64,000 nucleotides of DNA from Brevundimonas sp. SL130 (GCF_026625805.1 NZ_CP113064.1:2582657-2646656); one strand, 5' to 3'; shown: positions 8,759-16,885, numbered from the stretch's first letter. Numbers and translations are program-made. The notes: generated from the letters alone by a model not told the origin.

Positions 8759-10216
8759 ATGACATTTCTGAGGATGGCCAGACCCAAGCCTTCCCCCCGG
8801 AACGCCTATTTGGCGGCGGTCATCGGTTCGGCGACCATGCTGGGCGTCGCGCTGGTGCTAGAATCCTACATTCAGGACCTTGCGCTTTTCATCCTCTATA
8901 TTCCGCTGCTGCTGGCGGTCGCGGGTCTTGGGGGACGCGGGCCGACGTTGCTGGCGACCGCCCTGTGTTTCATTGGCAGCGCCCTCTTTCTAGGCGACGC
9001 CTTATGGGCCGACCACGCCAATCTATCCGGCGGCCTGATCTTCCTTTGTGTGGGACCGATCATCGCGCTGGCCGGCGACAGCCTGCGCCGTCAGGCGCAC
9101 GAGGCGCAGCGTCGCCAGGCGCACCTGCAATCCATTCTGGAGACCGTCCCCGAAGCGATGATCATCATCGATGAGGCCGGACAGATGCGGTCCTTCAGCG
9201 CGACGGCCGAACGCCTGTTCGGCTGGGCCGCCGAAGAAGCGATCGGCCGCAACATCAGCCTTTTGATGCCGTCGCCTTACCGCGAGGAGCACGACCGGCA
9301 TTTGCAGCATTACAAGATCACGGGCCAGCGTCGCATCATCGGTATCGGCCGGATCGTCGTGGGCCAGCGCAAGGACGGATCGACCTTTCCGATGAGCCTG
9401 ACCGTCGGCGAGGCGTCGGTCGCGAAGGAGCGATTCTTCACCGGCTTCATACGGGATCTCACGGAGCACGACGATCAGGAACGCCGTCTACAGGCGCTGC
9501 AATCGGAGCTCGTCCATGTCTCGAGGCTGAACGCGATGGGAGAAATGGCGTCGTCCCTGGCCCATGAACTGAACCAACCCCTGTCGGCCATCGCCAACTA
9601 TATGAAGGGCTCCGTGACCCTGCTCGGCGCACCGGAGCCGGACATCCGTCGCCTGCGCGACGCCCTGGGCGCGGCGGCGGAGCAGGCGATCCGCGCCGGC
9701 GACATCATCAAACGCCTTCGCGAATTCGTCGCCCGCGGCGAGACCCAGCACACGTTGGAGGAGCCGGCCCAGCTGATGGAGGAGGCCAGCGCGCTTGCGC
9801 TGGTCGGGGTCAAGGAGAAGGACCTGAGGGTCGACCTTCGGTTCTCGCGCGGCGTCGGCGTGGTGATCGTCGACAAGATCCAGATTCAGCAGGTCGCCCT
9901 GAACCTAATCCGCAACGCCATCGACGCCATGCACCGCGCAGACCGGGGTGAGCTGGAGGTGGCTGTGAAACGGGGCGAGAACGGCATGATCGTCATCTCG
10001 GTCGCCGACACGGGGCCCGGGCTCGATCCGAGCCTCGGCGAAAGCCTGTTTCAGCCTTTCGTGACCACGAAGCCGCACGGTCTCGGCGTCGGCCTGTCGA
10101 TCTGCAGAACCATCGTCGATGCTCACGGCGGTCAGATTTGGACCGAGCCCAATCCCAAGGGCGGCGCGATCTTCTCCTTCTCCCTACCCGTGGCGGAGCC
10201 CTCGAATGGCGCATAG
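8759..10216 (+). CDS. fixL: Oxygen-sensing histidine kinase FixL
   Basis: A 485-residue membrane sensor. Three to four transmembrane helices occupy about residues 18-105, then comes a haem-binding PAS domain (about 125-235), a DHp helix with phospho-accepting His269 (SSLAHELNQPLSAI) and a HATPase domain (NLIRNAIDAM, DTGPGL, GLGVGLSICR). The PAS has the haem-ligand histidine at 178 (REEHDRHLQHY) and, exactly 20 residues later, the arginine of IIGIGR. This is the same spacing as His200/Arg220 in rhizobial FixL, so it should bind haem and be inhibited by oxygen. ATG at 8759 was chosen for its AGAAGGA ribosome site; an in-frame ATG at 8714 lacks one. It overlaps fixJ by 11 bases. Confidence 0.93.
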   Translation: MTFLRMARPKPSPRNAYLAAVIGSATMLGVALVLESYIQDLALFILYIPLLLAVAGLGGRGPTLLATALCFIGSALFLGDALWADHANLSGGLIFLCVGPIIALAGDSLRRQAHEAQRRQAHLQSILETVPEAMIIIDEAGQMRSFSATAERLFGWAAEEAIGRNISLLMPSPYREEHDRHLQHYKITGQRRIIGIGRIVVGQRKDGSTFPMSLTVGEASVAKERFFTGFIRDLTEHDDQERRLQALQSELVHVSRLNAMGEMASSLAHELNQPLSAIANYMKGSVTLLGAPEPDIRRLRDALGAAAEQAIRAGDIIKRLREFVARGETQHTLEEPAQLMEEASALALVGVKEKDLRVDLRFSRGVGVVIVDKIQIQQVALNLIRNAIDAMHRADRGELEVAVKRGENGMIVISVADTGPGLDPSLGESLFQPFVTTKPHGLGVGLSICRTIVDAHGGQIWTEPNPKGGAIFSFSLPVAEPSNGA

Positions 10217-10808
10217 TCCAACCATCCATGTGATCGATGATGACGCGGCGATGCGCCAGTCGCTCTTGTTCCTGCTCGACGTTCATGGCTACGCGGTCCG
10301 CACCCATGCCTCCGCCACGGGATTTCTGCAGGCCGTGCCCGATGACGGCGACTGTATCCTGACGGACATCCGCATGCCTGAGATGACGGGGCTGGATCTG
10401 GTGCGTCGTCTCAGGAGTGACGGTCACACTCACTCCGTAGTCGTCATGACAGGCCACGGCGACATCGCCTTGGCCGTCGAGGCCATGAAGGCGGGCGTGA
10501 CGGATTTCATCGAAAAGCCCTTCACCGACGACGTCCTTATCGCGGCGGTGACCGCCTGCGTATCGGCCGGCCAGCCTCCCAGCCAGGAAGAGGCGGCGCG
10601 AGAGGCCGAACTCAAACTATCGACCCTTTCGCCAAGAGAGCGCGATGTGCTGATCGGCGTGATCGCCGGCAAGCTGAACAAGGTCATCGCCTTTGAGCTG
10701 GAGATCAGCCCGCGCACGGTCGAAATCTATCGCGCCCATCTCATGACCAAGACCGGCGCCCAGAACATGCCGGGCCTGATGCGGATCGCACTCGCCGCCG
10801 GCCTCTGA
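10206..10808 (+). CDS. fixJ: Response regulator FixJ
   Basis: A 200-residue two-domain regulator. The N-terminal receiver has the acidic pocket (VIDDDAA), phospho-accepting Asp54 (LTDIRMPEMTG), Thr82 and Lys104 (EKPF), numbering that coincides with rhizobial FixJ. The C-terminal LuxR/GerE helix-turn-helix has LSPRERDVL and ISPRTVEIYRAHLMTK. It is phosphorylated by FixL under low oxygen and should activate fixK. ATG at 10206 lies inside the 3' end of fixL (11-base overlap), which indicates coupled translation. Longer in-frame starts are within fixL and are rejected. Confidence 0.93.
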   Translation: MAHSPTIHVIDDDAAMRQSLLFLLDVHGYAVRTHASATGFLQAVPDDGDCILTDIRMPEMTGLDLVRRLRSDGHTHSVVVMTGHGDIALAVEAMKAGVTDFIEKPFTDDVLIAAVTACVSAGQPPSQEEAAREAELKLSTLSPRERDVLIGVIAGKLNKVIAFELEISPRTVEIYRAHLMTKTGAQNMPGLMRIALAAGL

Positions 10809-10809
10809 G

Positions 10810-10823
10810 TTGCGCGAGATCAA
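10810..10823. promoter_or_regulatory. Weak FixK-type site TTGCG-CGAG-ATCAA
   Basis: The right half matches the FixK/Fnr site perfectly and the left half has two mismatches. It sits immediately after fixJ and about 60 bases before the FixT-like receiver gene, where feedback control by FixK would be expected. Confidence 0.35.
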
Positions 10824-10883
10824 CAACCTTCTGCGTGGTCCGCCTAAGGAGTGAGAGGCCATATCGGCGTCAGAGGACCCGCC

Positions 10884-11288
10884 TTGCCGGCTTCAGCCCC
10901 CGCCTCACCCGTCGTCTTTGTGATCGACAGCGACCTGGCGGTCCTGAGCGCGCTCGCCTTCGCGCTGGAGGCCGAGGGCTATAGAACCTGCGCCTTCCGA
11001 AGCCCCGCACGCGCCGACCGATCCCCTGACCTGAGGACCGCGGCCTGCATCGTCCTGGATCAAGTCTTGCCCGACGAGTCTGGTCTGGATTTCATCGCCC
11101 GTTTGCGCGGGGAGACCTATCGCATCCCCGCGATCCTCATCCCCAGCGCGCCGCCCCTTCATGTGCGGCTCGCCGCATTGGACATGGGCGTACCCATCAT
11201 CGAAAAGCCGCTGCTGGATGACGCGCTCTTCGAGGCCGTTCGCTCCCTGATCTACGCGCAGGTCGCCGAACGCACGCTTACGGCGTGA
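10884..11288 (+). CDS. Single-domain receiver protein, FixT-like
   Basis: A 134-residue stand-alone receiver: acidic pocket VIDSD, putative phospho-acceptor Asp59 (IVLDQVLPDESG) and Lys108 (IIEKPLLDD), with no output domain. In Caulobacter the receiver-like FixT, encoded beside fixLJ, inhibits FixL and has been reported to bind an Fe-S cluster through cysteines. This protein has two cysteines (36 and 55), and its position after fixJ suggests the same role. The start is uncertain: TTG at 10884 has AGAGGA upstream, while GTG at 10851 overlaps its own ribosome site. FixT identity is inference from context; a general single-receiver protein is the alternative. Confidence 0.7.
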   Translation: MPASAPASPVVFVIDSDLAVLSALAFALEAEGYRTCAFRSPARADRSPDLRTAACIVLDQVLPDESGLDFIARLRGETYRIPAILIPSAPPLHVRLAALDMGVPIIEKPLLDDALFEAVRSLIYAQVAERTLTA

Positions 11289-11314
11289 TCATGCGATCGT
11301 CCTGCGGTTTGCGC

Positions 11315-11947
11315 TCAGGACGCCTCGACGCCATGGGCTTGAGCGAGACGCCAGCCGATGTCCGCGACTGCGGCGCGGCGCGCGGCGACGACGTCCGCGC
11401 TCATGCCTGGCGTGACACCGCCTGTATTGTGGTGTCCGATCAGATCCAGCCCGGCCACCCCGGCAAGATGCTCGTCGAAATGCTTGTTCATCGCGGTCCA
11501 GGCGCCGGACGTCTCGACCCAGGCCTGAGGCGCGCCGGACGACGTAAAACTGAGCAGTTTGCGTCCTTTCAGAAGCGGCTGATTACCGCCCGCATGAATG
11601 GAGGAATAGGCGAACCCCATGCCGAAGACCCGATCGACATAGCCCTTGAGAATTGCCGGCGTGGCGTTGAACCAGAGGGGATAGAAGAGGACGAACACAT
11701 CGGCGCGGCCGATCAGACGGCGCTCCTCGACCACGTCGGGGCGCGGCTTGAACCCCGGGTGGTCGGGGATTTCTTCAGCGTGCAGCACCGGATCGAACGG
11801 GATGCGATAGAGATCGCGGACCACGGCCTGCCCGCCGGCCGCAGTGAAGGCGTCGGCGAAGCCGGAGGCCATGGCGCCGGTGAAGCTCTCAGCGCGAGGA
11901 TGGGCCAGCAGGATGGCGGCGGTGAAGGGCTTTACGGTCTGGGTCAT
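11315..11947 (-). CDS. NAD(P)H dehydrogenase (quinone), flavodoxin-like fold
   Basis: A 210-residue protein of the NQO/MdaB/KefF-like flavodoxin-fold family. It opens with AAILLAHPRAESF (FMN phosphate region) and contains FVLFYPLWFNATPAILKGYVDRVF, of which the PLWFNATP part is the family hallmark, and GHHNTGGV near the C-terminus. It probably performs two-electron reduction of quinones or similar acceptors with NAD(P)H, limiting semiquinone formation. A FixK-type site lies 34 bases upstream of its ATG, so it is a likely low-oxygen gene. Confidence 0.85.
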   Translation of the reverse strand: MTQTVKPFTAAILLAHPRAESFTGAMASGFADAFTAAGGQAVVRDLYRIPFDPVLHAEEIPDHPGFKPRPDVVEERRLIGRADVFVLFYPLWFNATPAILKGYVDRVFGMGFAYSSIHAGGNQPLLKGRKLLSFTSSGAPQAWVETSGAWTAMNKHFDEHLAGVAGLDLIGHHNTGGVTPGMSADVVAARRAAVADIGWRLAQAHGVEAS

Positions 11948-11980
11948 GACCGCACCCTGCCTGCACAGACTGAGCGCAGC

Positions 11981-11994
11981 TTGACCTGGCTCAA
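11981..11994. promoter_or_regulatory. FixK-type site TTGAC-CTGG-CTCAA
   Basis: Two mismatches to TTGAT-N4-ATCAA, symmetric in the two halves. It precedes the reverse NAD(P)H dehydrogenase gene and overlaps the stop codon of the next reverse gene. Confidence 0.5.
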
Positions 11995-12635
11995 CTTTTG
12001 AGCGGAACGGACGGTGTTTGTGGTTCGGACAAGTCTTCGACCCCGACGCCGGTTCTCAGCGCCTCCCGCAATCGGTCCAGCCTGGCGCGATAGCCGCCGG
12101 CGTCGCCGTATTCAACGAAGTCCTGGTAGCGTTTGTGCGGATGAGTGATCTTCAAGGCATGTTTGATCGGGCACCAGTACTGCTCGGTTTGGCTGGCGAT
12201 TTCGCGCACATAGGCGGCGACGCCGTTGGCGTATTCGCAGAACCCGCAGTTCAGCCCCTCGATCCAGTTCAGATAGGCGAGCGAACTTCGGTCAAAAACA
12301 AGATAGTCGCGCCTCTGGACGCGCGGCAGCCGATAGGCGCGAAAACAGATCGCCTGATACGCCGAGGCCCACAGGTCGATCAGCGCCAGCGGGAGGATCA
12401 GGGAATAGATCACCGGCGCCGTCAACACGGTGAGGATCGGCGCCCCCGCCAGAAAGGCCGCGACGCCCAGCCTCAGGCGACGGTGCTCCATGGTCACCCC
12501 ATGTTCGAACGCGACCAGATCCTTGTGCAGCGCCCAGCCGAGCGACTTTCGCCGTTTGAGGATCTCACGGTCCAGTTCGGACTGTAGCCGGACGATTTCC
12601 GAAGCGATCTCATCGATGCGGCGCGTCATGGGCAT
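11991..12635 (-). CDS. Conserved membrane protein of unknown function with Cys/His cluster
   Basis: A 214-residue protein: an N-terminal amphipathic/coiled segment (about 1-50), two adjacent transmembrane helices (about 55-95), then a soluble part with NCGFCEYANG (Cys130, Cys133) and YWCPIKHA (Cys155, His159). These residues could bind metal or an Fe-S cluster. I recall similar proteins as widespread but uncharacterised. ATG at 12635 is preceded by GAAGGAG. It shares its upstream gap with the cytochrome c gene, and a FixK-type site lies between them, so expression at low oxygen is likely. No function can be assigned. Confidence 0.75.
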   Translation of the reverse strand: MPMTRRIDEIASEIVRLQSELDREILKRRKSLGWALHKDLVAFEHGVTMEHRRLRLGVAAFLAGAPILTVLTAPVIYSLILPLALIDLWASAYQAICFRAYRLPRVQRRDYLVFDRSSLAYLNWIEGLNCGFCEYANGVAAYVREIASQTEQYWCPIKHALKITHPHKRYQDFVEYGDAGGYRARLDRLREALRTGVGVEDLSEPQTPSVPLKS

Positions 12636-12687
12636 GTCTCCTTCGCCCTATGGCCCCTCCTCCTGCCGCTGTCCGTCGAACCGCTCG

Positions 12688-12701
12688 ATGATCTGGATCA
12701 A
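12688..12701. promoter_or_regulatory. FixK-type site ATGAT-CTGG-ATCAA
   Basis: One mismatch (first base) to TTGAT-N4-ATCAA. It lies in the gap between the divergent Cys/His membrane protein (53 bases away) and cytochrome c gene (53 bases away), so it may control both. Confidence 0.7.
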
Positions 12702-12753
12702 GAAGCTGATCGTGAAGACGGAGTATGCTCGCGCTTCAACAAGGAATGCGCCC

Positions 12754-13170
12754 ATGCGATCTATCGCTCTTGCGACGCTCGTTGTCCTGGCCGCCTGCGC
12801 GTCGGGCCCCGCCGCTGTGGCGCCGCCTCTGGCCCTGGCCAACACCGACGCTGAACCGACAAGGACGCCTGTCGGCCCCTGGGCTGGATCGCCGGAGCGC
12901 GGTCAGGCCCTTGTCCAGACGCGGTGCGCCGGGTGTCACTCTGTCGGCCAGACCGATGAAAGCCCGCTTGCGGTCGCGCCGCCCTTCAGGGACCTGCAGC
13001 GCCGCTATCCGGTCGAGAACCTGGCCGAGGCTTTGGCCGAAGGCATCGACACCGCCCACCCCGCCATGCCGGAGTTCGTCTTCGAGCCGGATCAGATCGC
13101 CGATCTGATCGCCTACCTGAAGACGCTGGAGGCGACGCCCGGCGCTCGGATCCCTGGGACCCATTCATGA
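12754..13170 (+). CDS. Lipoprotein c-type cytochrome
   Basis: A 138-residue protein with a lipoprotein signal peptide ending LAAC (Cys15). One class I cytochrome c domain follows: haem motif CAGCH (Cys58, Cys61, His62) and a probable axial methionine in HPAMPEF. It should be anchored in a membrane facing the periplasm and carry electrons. ATG at 12754 follows AAGGA and fits the signal peptide; an earlier in-frame start would add a non-native leader. It overlaps the PNPOx-like gene by four bases and has a FixK-type site 53 bases upstream. Confidence 0.87.
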   Translation: MRSIALATLVVLAACASGPAAVAPPLALANTDAEPTRTPVGPWAGSPERGQALVQTRCAGCHSVGQTDESPLAVAPPFRDLQRRYPVENLAEALAEGIDTAHPAMPEFVFEPDQIADLIAYLKTLEATPGARIPGTHS

Positions 13171-13682
13171 CGGCGGCAAAGATCACCCCCATTCACGGCG
13201 ACGCCGTCACGGCGATCGTCGATCTCCTGTCCGCCGGTCGATTGATGGCGCTAGGGGTGAACCGCCCGGACGGATGGCCGCAGGTGACCACGGTGGGCTA
13301 TATCAACGAGGGGCTGGATCTGTATTTCGTCATCGCTCGAGACAGCCAGAAGCTGGCGAATCTTCAGGCCGATCCGAGGGTTTCGATAGCCATTCGCAGG
13401 GAAGCGGGGCACGGCGACGCGGTGGGGGTCTCCATGGCCGGCCACGCGGTCGAAGTCACGGATCCGGCGACCATCTCACGGATCAACACCCTGGCCTGGG
13501 CACGCTACCCGGACTTCCATATCTATGGTCCCGGTTCGGATTTCGTGGCGGTGATCCATCTCACGCCGCAAATCATGTCGCCCGTCTCGATCACCGACGG
13601 ACGAAGCCATGCCGAGACCTTTTCGCTCGGTGCGGCGACGGTAGACGCGATCCCGCCCCTTCCCGTCACCGCGCTCATCTGA
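13167..13682 (+). CDS. Pyridoxamine 5'-phosphate oxidase-like flavin-binding protein
   Basis: A 171-residue split-barrel protein of the PNPOx-like superfamily: the N-terminal strand GRLMALGVNRPDGWPQVTTV and the following YFVIARDSQKLANLQADPRVSIAI region (positions about 23-75) are typical. Members bind FMN, F420 or haem, and the true PNPOx activity is not implied. It is translationally coupled to the cytochrome c gene by an ATGA overlap and shares its FixK-type promoter. This suggests a redox role at low oxygen. Confidence 0.8.
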   Translation: MTAAKITPIHGDAVTAIVDLLSAGRLMALGVNRPDGWPQVTTVGYINEGLDLYFVIARDSQKLANLQADPRVSIAIRREAGHGDAVGVSMAGHAVEVTDPATISRINTLAWARYPDFHIYGPGSDFVAVIHLTPQIMSPVSITDGRSHAETFSLGAATVDAIPPLPVTALI

Positions 13683-13704
13683 GGCAAACCCTCAGAGTTG
13701 GATC

Positions 13705-13995
13705 CTAGCGGATCGCCACCAGCCCAATGAGTGTCGCGGCGATGGCGACCAGAGCCGTGGTCGCGACGGGGCGATCCCGAACTTCCGCAACAGCCTGGGC
13801 GGCCATGTTGCGGGATGTATGGCGAGCATCCTCGCTCAGCCGATGGGCCGCCTTGGTCAGTGCGGCGGCCGACCGCTCCAGTGCGGCCTTGGCGTCGTCG
13901 CCGGTCTTGTCGGCGGCGTCCCGGAGATGTTGTGAAACCTCGGCGCTGAGGGTCTGGATGTCGTCATTGAGACGGGATGCGGCGGATGCGGACAT
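13705..13995 (-). CDS. Small DUF883/YqjD-like membrane-associated protein
   Basis: A 96-residue protein: a long, alanine-rich amphipathic helix (about 1-70, heptad-like spacing) followed by RPVATTALVAIAATLIGLVAIR, a C-terminal membrane helix ending in arginine (about 75-96). This layout is that of ElaB/YqjD/DUF883 proteins, which sit at the inner membrane and are stress or stationary-phase induced in enterobacteria. ATG at 13995 has AAGGAG upstream. It shares a FixK-type site (14049-14062) with the BON-domain gene. The family assignment is by architecture. Confidence 0.65.
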   Translation of the reverse strand: MSASAASRLNDDIQTLSAEVSQHLRDAADKTGDDAKAALERSAAALTKAAHRLSEDARHTSRNMAAQAVAEVRDRPVATTALVAIAATLIGLVAIR

Positions 13996-14048
13996 GGGGA
14001 GCTCCTTTGGTTGCGCGCCTTCCCTGCCCGGCTTGGTCTCTGCGGATT

Positions 14049-14062
14049 GTGATCTGGATCAA
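14049..14062. promoter_or_regulatory. FixK-type site GTGAT-CTGG-ATCAA
   Basis: One mismatch (first base) to TTGAT-N4-ATCAA. It lies between divergent genes, 76 bases before the BON-domain gene and 54 bases before the DUF883-like gene. Confidence 0.7.
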
Positions 14063-14137
14063 GGTCCGACCGTTTCGATCTGCGCTTTTGAAGGCCACGG
14101 CGACCGGCGCTTCGCCGCGCCGAGAAGGAATGCTCCC

Positions 14138-14788
14138 ATGAAAGACCAAGCCCTCAAGTCGCGCGTCGAAACCGAGCTGGAATGGAACCCGAGCGTCGAC
14201 GCCACACGAGTCGGGGTCGCGGTGAACAAGGCGGTCGTCACCCTCAGCGGCGTGGTCGGCTCCTACGCCGAAAAGACAGCCATCGAGCGCGCGGCATTGA
14301 ACATCCGCGGCGTGCAAGGCCTGGCCGAGGGCGTAACCGTCAGGCCCTTCGGCGACACCGGCCTGGCCGATGACGAAATCGCCGAACGGGCGTTGCTGTC
14401 GCTGGAATGGGACGTGATGGTTCCCAATGACCGGGTCCAGGTCCGCGTCGAAAACGGACTGGTCAGCCTCTCGGGCGAACTGGACTGGCATTTTCAGCGC
14501 GATGCCGCCGAACGCGCCGTCCGAAACCTGTACGGCGTCGTGGCACTCAACAATCACATCACGCTGAAGACACGCGTCCAGGCCGCCGACATACACAAGC
14601 TGATCGGCGACGCCCTCGACCGCCAGTCCAATATCGACGGCGCGGCGATCCATTTGACAATCGACGGCGGCACGGTCCGTCTCGACGGTCAGGTCAAGGC
14701 CTGGGCGGACCGCCGCATCGTGGAGCGCGCGGCCTGGTCCGCCGCCGGGGTCACCTCCGTCGAGGACCGCATCACAGTCGCCGCTTGA
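14138..14788 (+). CDS. Triple BON-domain protein
   Basis: A 216-residue protein made of three BON domains in tandem (about 1-70, 77-145, 148-216). Each has the pattern of a helix, a strand with V-x-L-x-G-x-V (VVTLSGVV, LVSLSGEL, TVRLDGQV) and ER-A-helices. No signal peptide is visible, so it is probably cytoplasmic. BON domains are thought to bind lipids or stabilise envelopes. The long frame upstream of 14138 crosses the divergent gene; ATG at 14138 with AGAAGGA is the sound start. It sits downstream of a FixK-type site. Confidence 0.85.
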   Translation: MKDQALKSRVETELEWNPSVDATRVGVAVNKAVVTLSGVVGSYAEKTAIERAALNIRGVQGLAEGVTVRPFGDTGLADDEIAERALLSLEWDVMVPNDRVQVRVENGLVSLSGELDWHFQRDAAERAVRNLYGVVALNNHITLKTRVQAADIHKLIGDALDRQSNIDGAAIHLTIDGGTVRLDGQVKAWADRRIVERAAWSAAGVTSVEDRITVAA

Positions 14789-14864
14789 TACGAGACTTCA
14801 AGCCCGTCGTCAGATTGGAGTCGCCTTATTCGCCGCCGCCTTTGCAATCGTGCTAGGCGCAACG

Positions 14865-14904
14865 GGCGTTCGAATTATCGGAGCCTTCCGACCGTTCGAA
14901 CGCC
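14865..14904. terminator. Nested inverted repeat downstream of BON gene
   Basis: GGCGTTCGAA (14865-14874) and TTCGAACGCC (14895-14904) are a perfect ten-base inverted repeat. Inside it TCGGA (14878-14882) pairs with TCCGA (14887-14891) around GCCT. The whole could fold as a two-stage hairpin, 77 bases after the BON-gene stop and 59 bases before the sensor kinase start. It is either a terminator (no T-run seen) or an operator for the kinase gene. Confidence 0.4.
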
Positions 14905-14962
14905 ATGACCCACGGCTAGGCTTTCGCTTCGCGAGCCGCCGCAGCGTCAGGAAACACGTTCC

Positions 14963-16024
14963 ATGGCTCCCCCGACGACGGATATCGCCGCCACCCTGGC
15001 CCTGGCCGTGGTGAACGCGACGGATACGCCGCTTCTGCTGCTCGACCGCAACCTGCATATCCTGGCGGCGAGCGCCGCCTTCTCGCTCGCCTTCGATCTC
15101 GATCCCCTGACTGTGACAGACCGATCAATCTTCGATCTGGGCAAGGGGGAATGGAATCTTCCGCGCCTGCGCTCGCTGCTGACGGCCGCCGCCTCCAGCA
15201 ACGCCGAAATTCCAGCCTACGAGCTGTCGCTCGAACGGCTGGGCCGCCCCGCTTTGAGCCTACTGTTGTCGGCGTCTCGGCTAACCCATGCCCAGGACAT
15301 GGACGAGCGGCTGCTGCTCACGATCAGCGACGTCACCCAGAGGCGCGCGACCGAAGCGCTGAAGGACAAGCTGATCGGTGAGAAGGACGTCCTGCTGCGC
15401 GAGATGCAGCACCGGGTGGCCAACAGTCTCCAGATCATCGCCAGCGTCCTCTTGCAGAACGCCCGCAAGGTGCAGTCCGAGGAATCGCGTGGCCATCTCC
15501 GCGACGCCCATCAGCGCGTCATGTCAGTCGCGGCGGTGCAGCGCCAATTGGCGGAATCCAACCTGAGTAAGGTGACGATCCGTCCCTATCTCGCCCAGCT
15601 GTGCCAGAGCCTCGGCGCCTCGATGATCGCGGACCACGACCAACTGCGGCTGGTGGTGACGGGGGACGAGAGCGACACCACGCCTGAGATTTCCGTCAGC
15701 CTCGGCTTGATCGTCACCGAACTGGTCATCAATGCGCTGAAACACGCCTTCCCCGATGATCGAAAGGGTCTGATCACCGTCGATTATCGCGCCTCTCCCG
15801 AGGGGTGGACCCTATCGGTCATAGATGACGGCATCGGAATGCGAAGCGCCGGCGCCCCCCCTAAGCCCGGACTGGGCACCAGCATCATCCAGGCGCTATC
15901 CGCCCAACTTGAGGCCACGATCACCATCGCCGACTTACGGCCGGGCACGGGCGTCACGATCGTCCACATCGACGCCGACAAGGTCGCGGGCGCGACGCCC
16001 TTGCCGGAGATCAACGCTGTCTAA
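14963..16024 (+). CDS. Sensor histidine kinase of HisKA_2 type with PAS-like domain
   Basis: A 353-residue soluble kinase. The N-terminal 125 residues form a PAS-like sensor (TPLLLLDRNLHILAAS). A HisKA_2 dimerisation region follows with phospho-acceptor His150 (LREMQHRVANSLQIIASVL), then a HATPase_c domain (ELVINALKHAF, IDDGIGM, PGLGTSII). This kinase class often works with single receivers or with PhyR-type general stress signalling in alphaproteobacteria. No partner regulator lies beside it, though the FixT-like receiver is 4 kb away. No membrane helix is visible, so the signal is probably cytoplasmic. Confidence 0.85.
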   Translation: MAPPTTDIAATLALAVVNATDTPLLLLDRNLHILAASAAFSLAFDLDPLTVTDRSIFDLGKGEWNLPRLRSLLTAAASSNAEIPAYELSLERLGRPALSLLLSASRLTHAQDMDERLLLTISDVTQRRATEALKDKLIGEKDVLLREMQHRVANSLQIIASVLLQNARKVQSEESRGHLRDAHQRVMSVAAVQRQLAESNLSKVTIRPYLAQLCQSLGASMIADHDQLRLVVTGDESDTTPEISVSLGLIVTELVINALKHAFPDDRKGLITVDYRASPEGWTLSVIDDGIGMRSAGAPPKPGLGTSIIQALSAQLEATITIADLRPGTGVTIVHIDADKVAGATPLPEINAV

Positions 16025-16036
16025 GCGCACGAGACG

Positions 16037-16704
16037 CTAGGCGCGCGCGCCGTGACTGAGCACCGCCAGCAAGACAGCGACCCAGTGCACACAGGCCGCC
16101 GCGACGACATGGCCATGCCAGATCGCCCGCCGGAACCTCAGGGCCTTGTTGGCGTAAAACCCGACCCCGACCGTATAGAGCAGGCCGCCGACCGCGAGCA
16201 GGATCAATGGGGCCAGCCCCAGGCTCTGCATCAGGGGTTGGATCGCGATGACCATCAACCAACCCAGCGATAGATAGACGCCGATCCAGAAGGCGCGCCC
16301 CAGACCCGGCAGCAAAAGCTTGGCCAGGATGCCGAAGCCGGCGATGGCCCAGACCGCCAGGGTCATGCCCCAGGCCCAGCCGCCGCTCAGATGCTGGGTC
16401 GTGAAGGGCGTGTAGGACCCGGCGATCATCAGGAAGATGCCGGCGTGGTCGAACCGCCGTAGCAGCGGCTGATATCGGGCGGGCGAAAAATTATAGGCCG
16501 TGGACAGGGCCAGCATGGTCACCAGCCCACACGCATAGACGGCGGCGGCGGTCAGACGCCCGACCTGGCCGATACTGATGGCCAGCCCGATCAACATGCC
16601 CCGCCGACCAGCGCCAGGGCCAGACCCGCCAGATGGACGACGAGATCGGCGCGCCGCTCCGCGCCGTCGCCGTAGTGCTGCGTCTCAAGCGTTTGGACCG
16701 TCAT
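16037..16704 (-). pseudogene. Hemolysin III (YqfA/DUF-type seven-helix) family protein, frameshifted
   Basis: ATG at 16704 opens a frame with the typical start (QHYGDGAERRADLVVHLAG), which stops after VGGAC. The rest of the protein (starting MLIGLAISIG, 187 residues, ending at 16037) continues in the next frame. The break is at a C-run, 16599-16602, where one added base would restore VGG-x-MLIGLA. The joined protein of about 222 residues has the seven transmembrane helices and H-x-x-x-H residues (RRFDHAGIFLMIAGSYTP, WHGHVVAAACVHW) of the hemolysin III/PAQR-like family. It is either a real null mutation or an assembly error. A perfect FixK-type site lies upstream. Confidence 0.75.
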
Positions 16705-16789
16705 TTTATCCGCTCGTCTCTCTGAAAGCCTCTGCCGCGGCGCCCCGCTCCGCTCCGCGCCCAACTATTTGCCGCGCGCCTGGCGCATT

Positions 16790-16803
16790 TTGATGTCGAT
16801 CAA
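16790..16803. promoter_or_regulatory. Perfect FixK-type site TTGAT-GTCG-ATCAA
   Basis: An exact match to TTGAT-N4-ATCAA in the 181-base gap between the reverse hemolysin III gene and the forward aldehyde dehydrogenase gene, 82 bases before the latter. It is the best site in the window and stands before the 11-kb redox operon. Confidence 0.85.
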
Positions 16804-16885
16804 GATCGTCGCTTCGACTTGGGCGGAGAGTGATCGAACGCTCTGCGGTGTTCGCCGCCTCGCCTCCCGAAAAGCAGATCCAGTC

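Noticed and set aside
13727-14137. Upstream extension of the BON-domain gene to 13727
   Set aside because: It crosses the divergent DUF883-like gene and the FixK-type site; ATG 14138 has a good ribosome site and starts the first BON domain.
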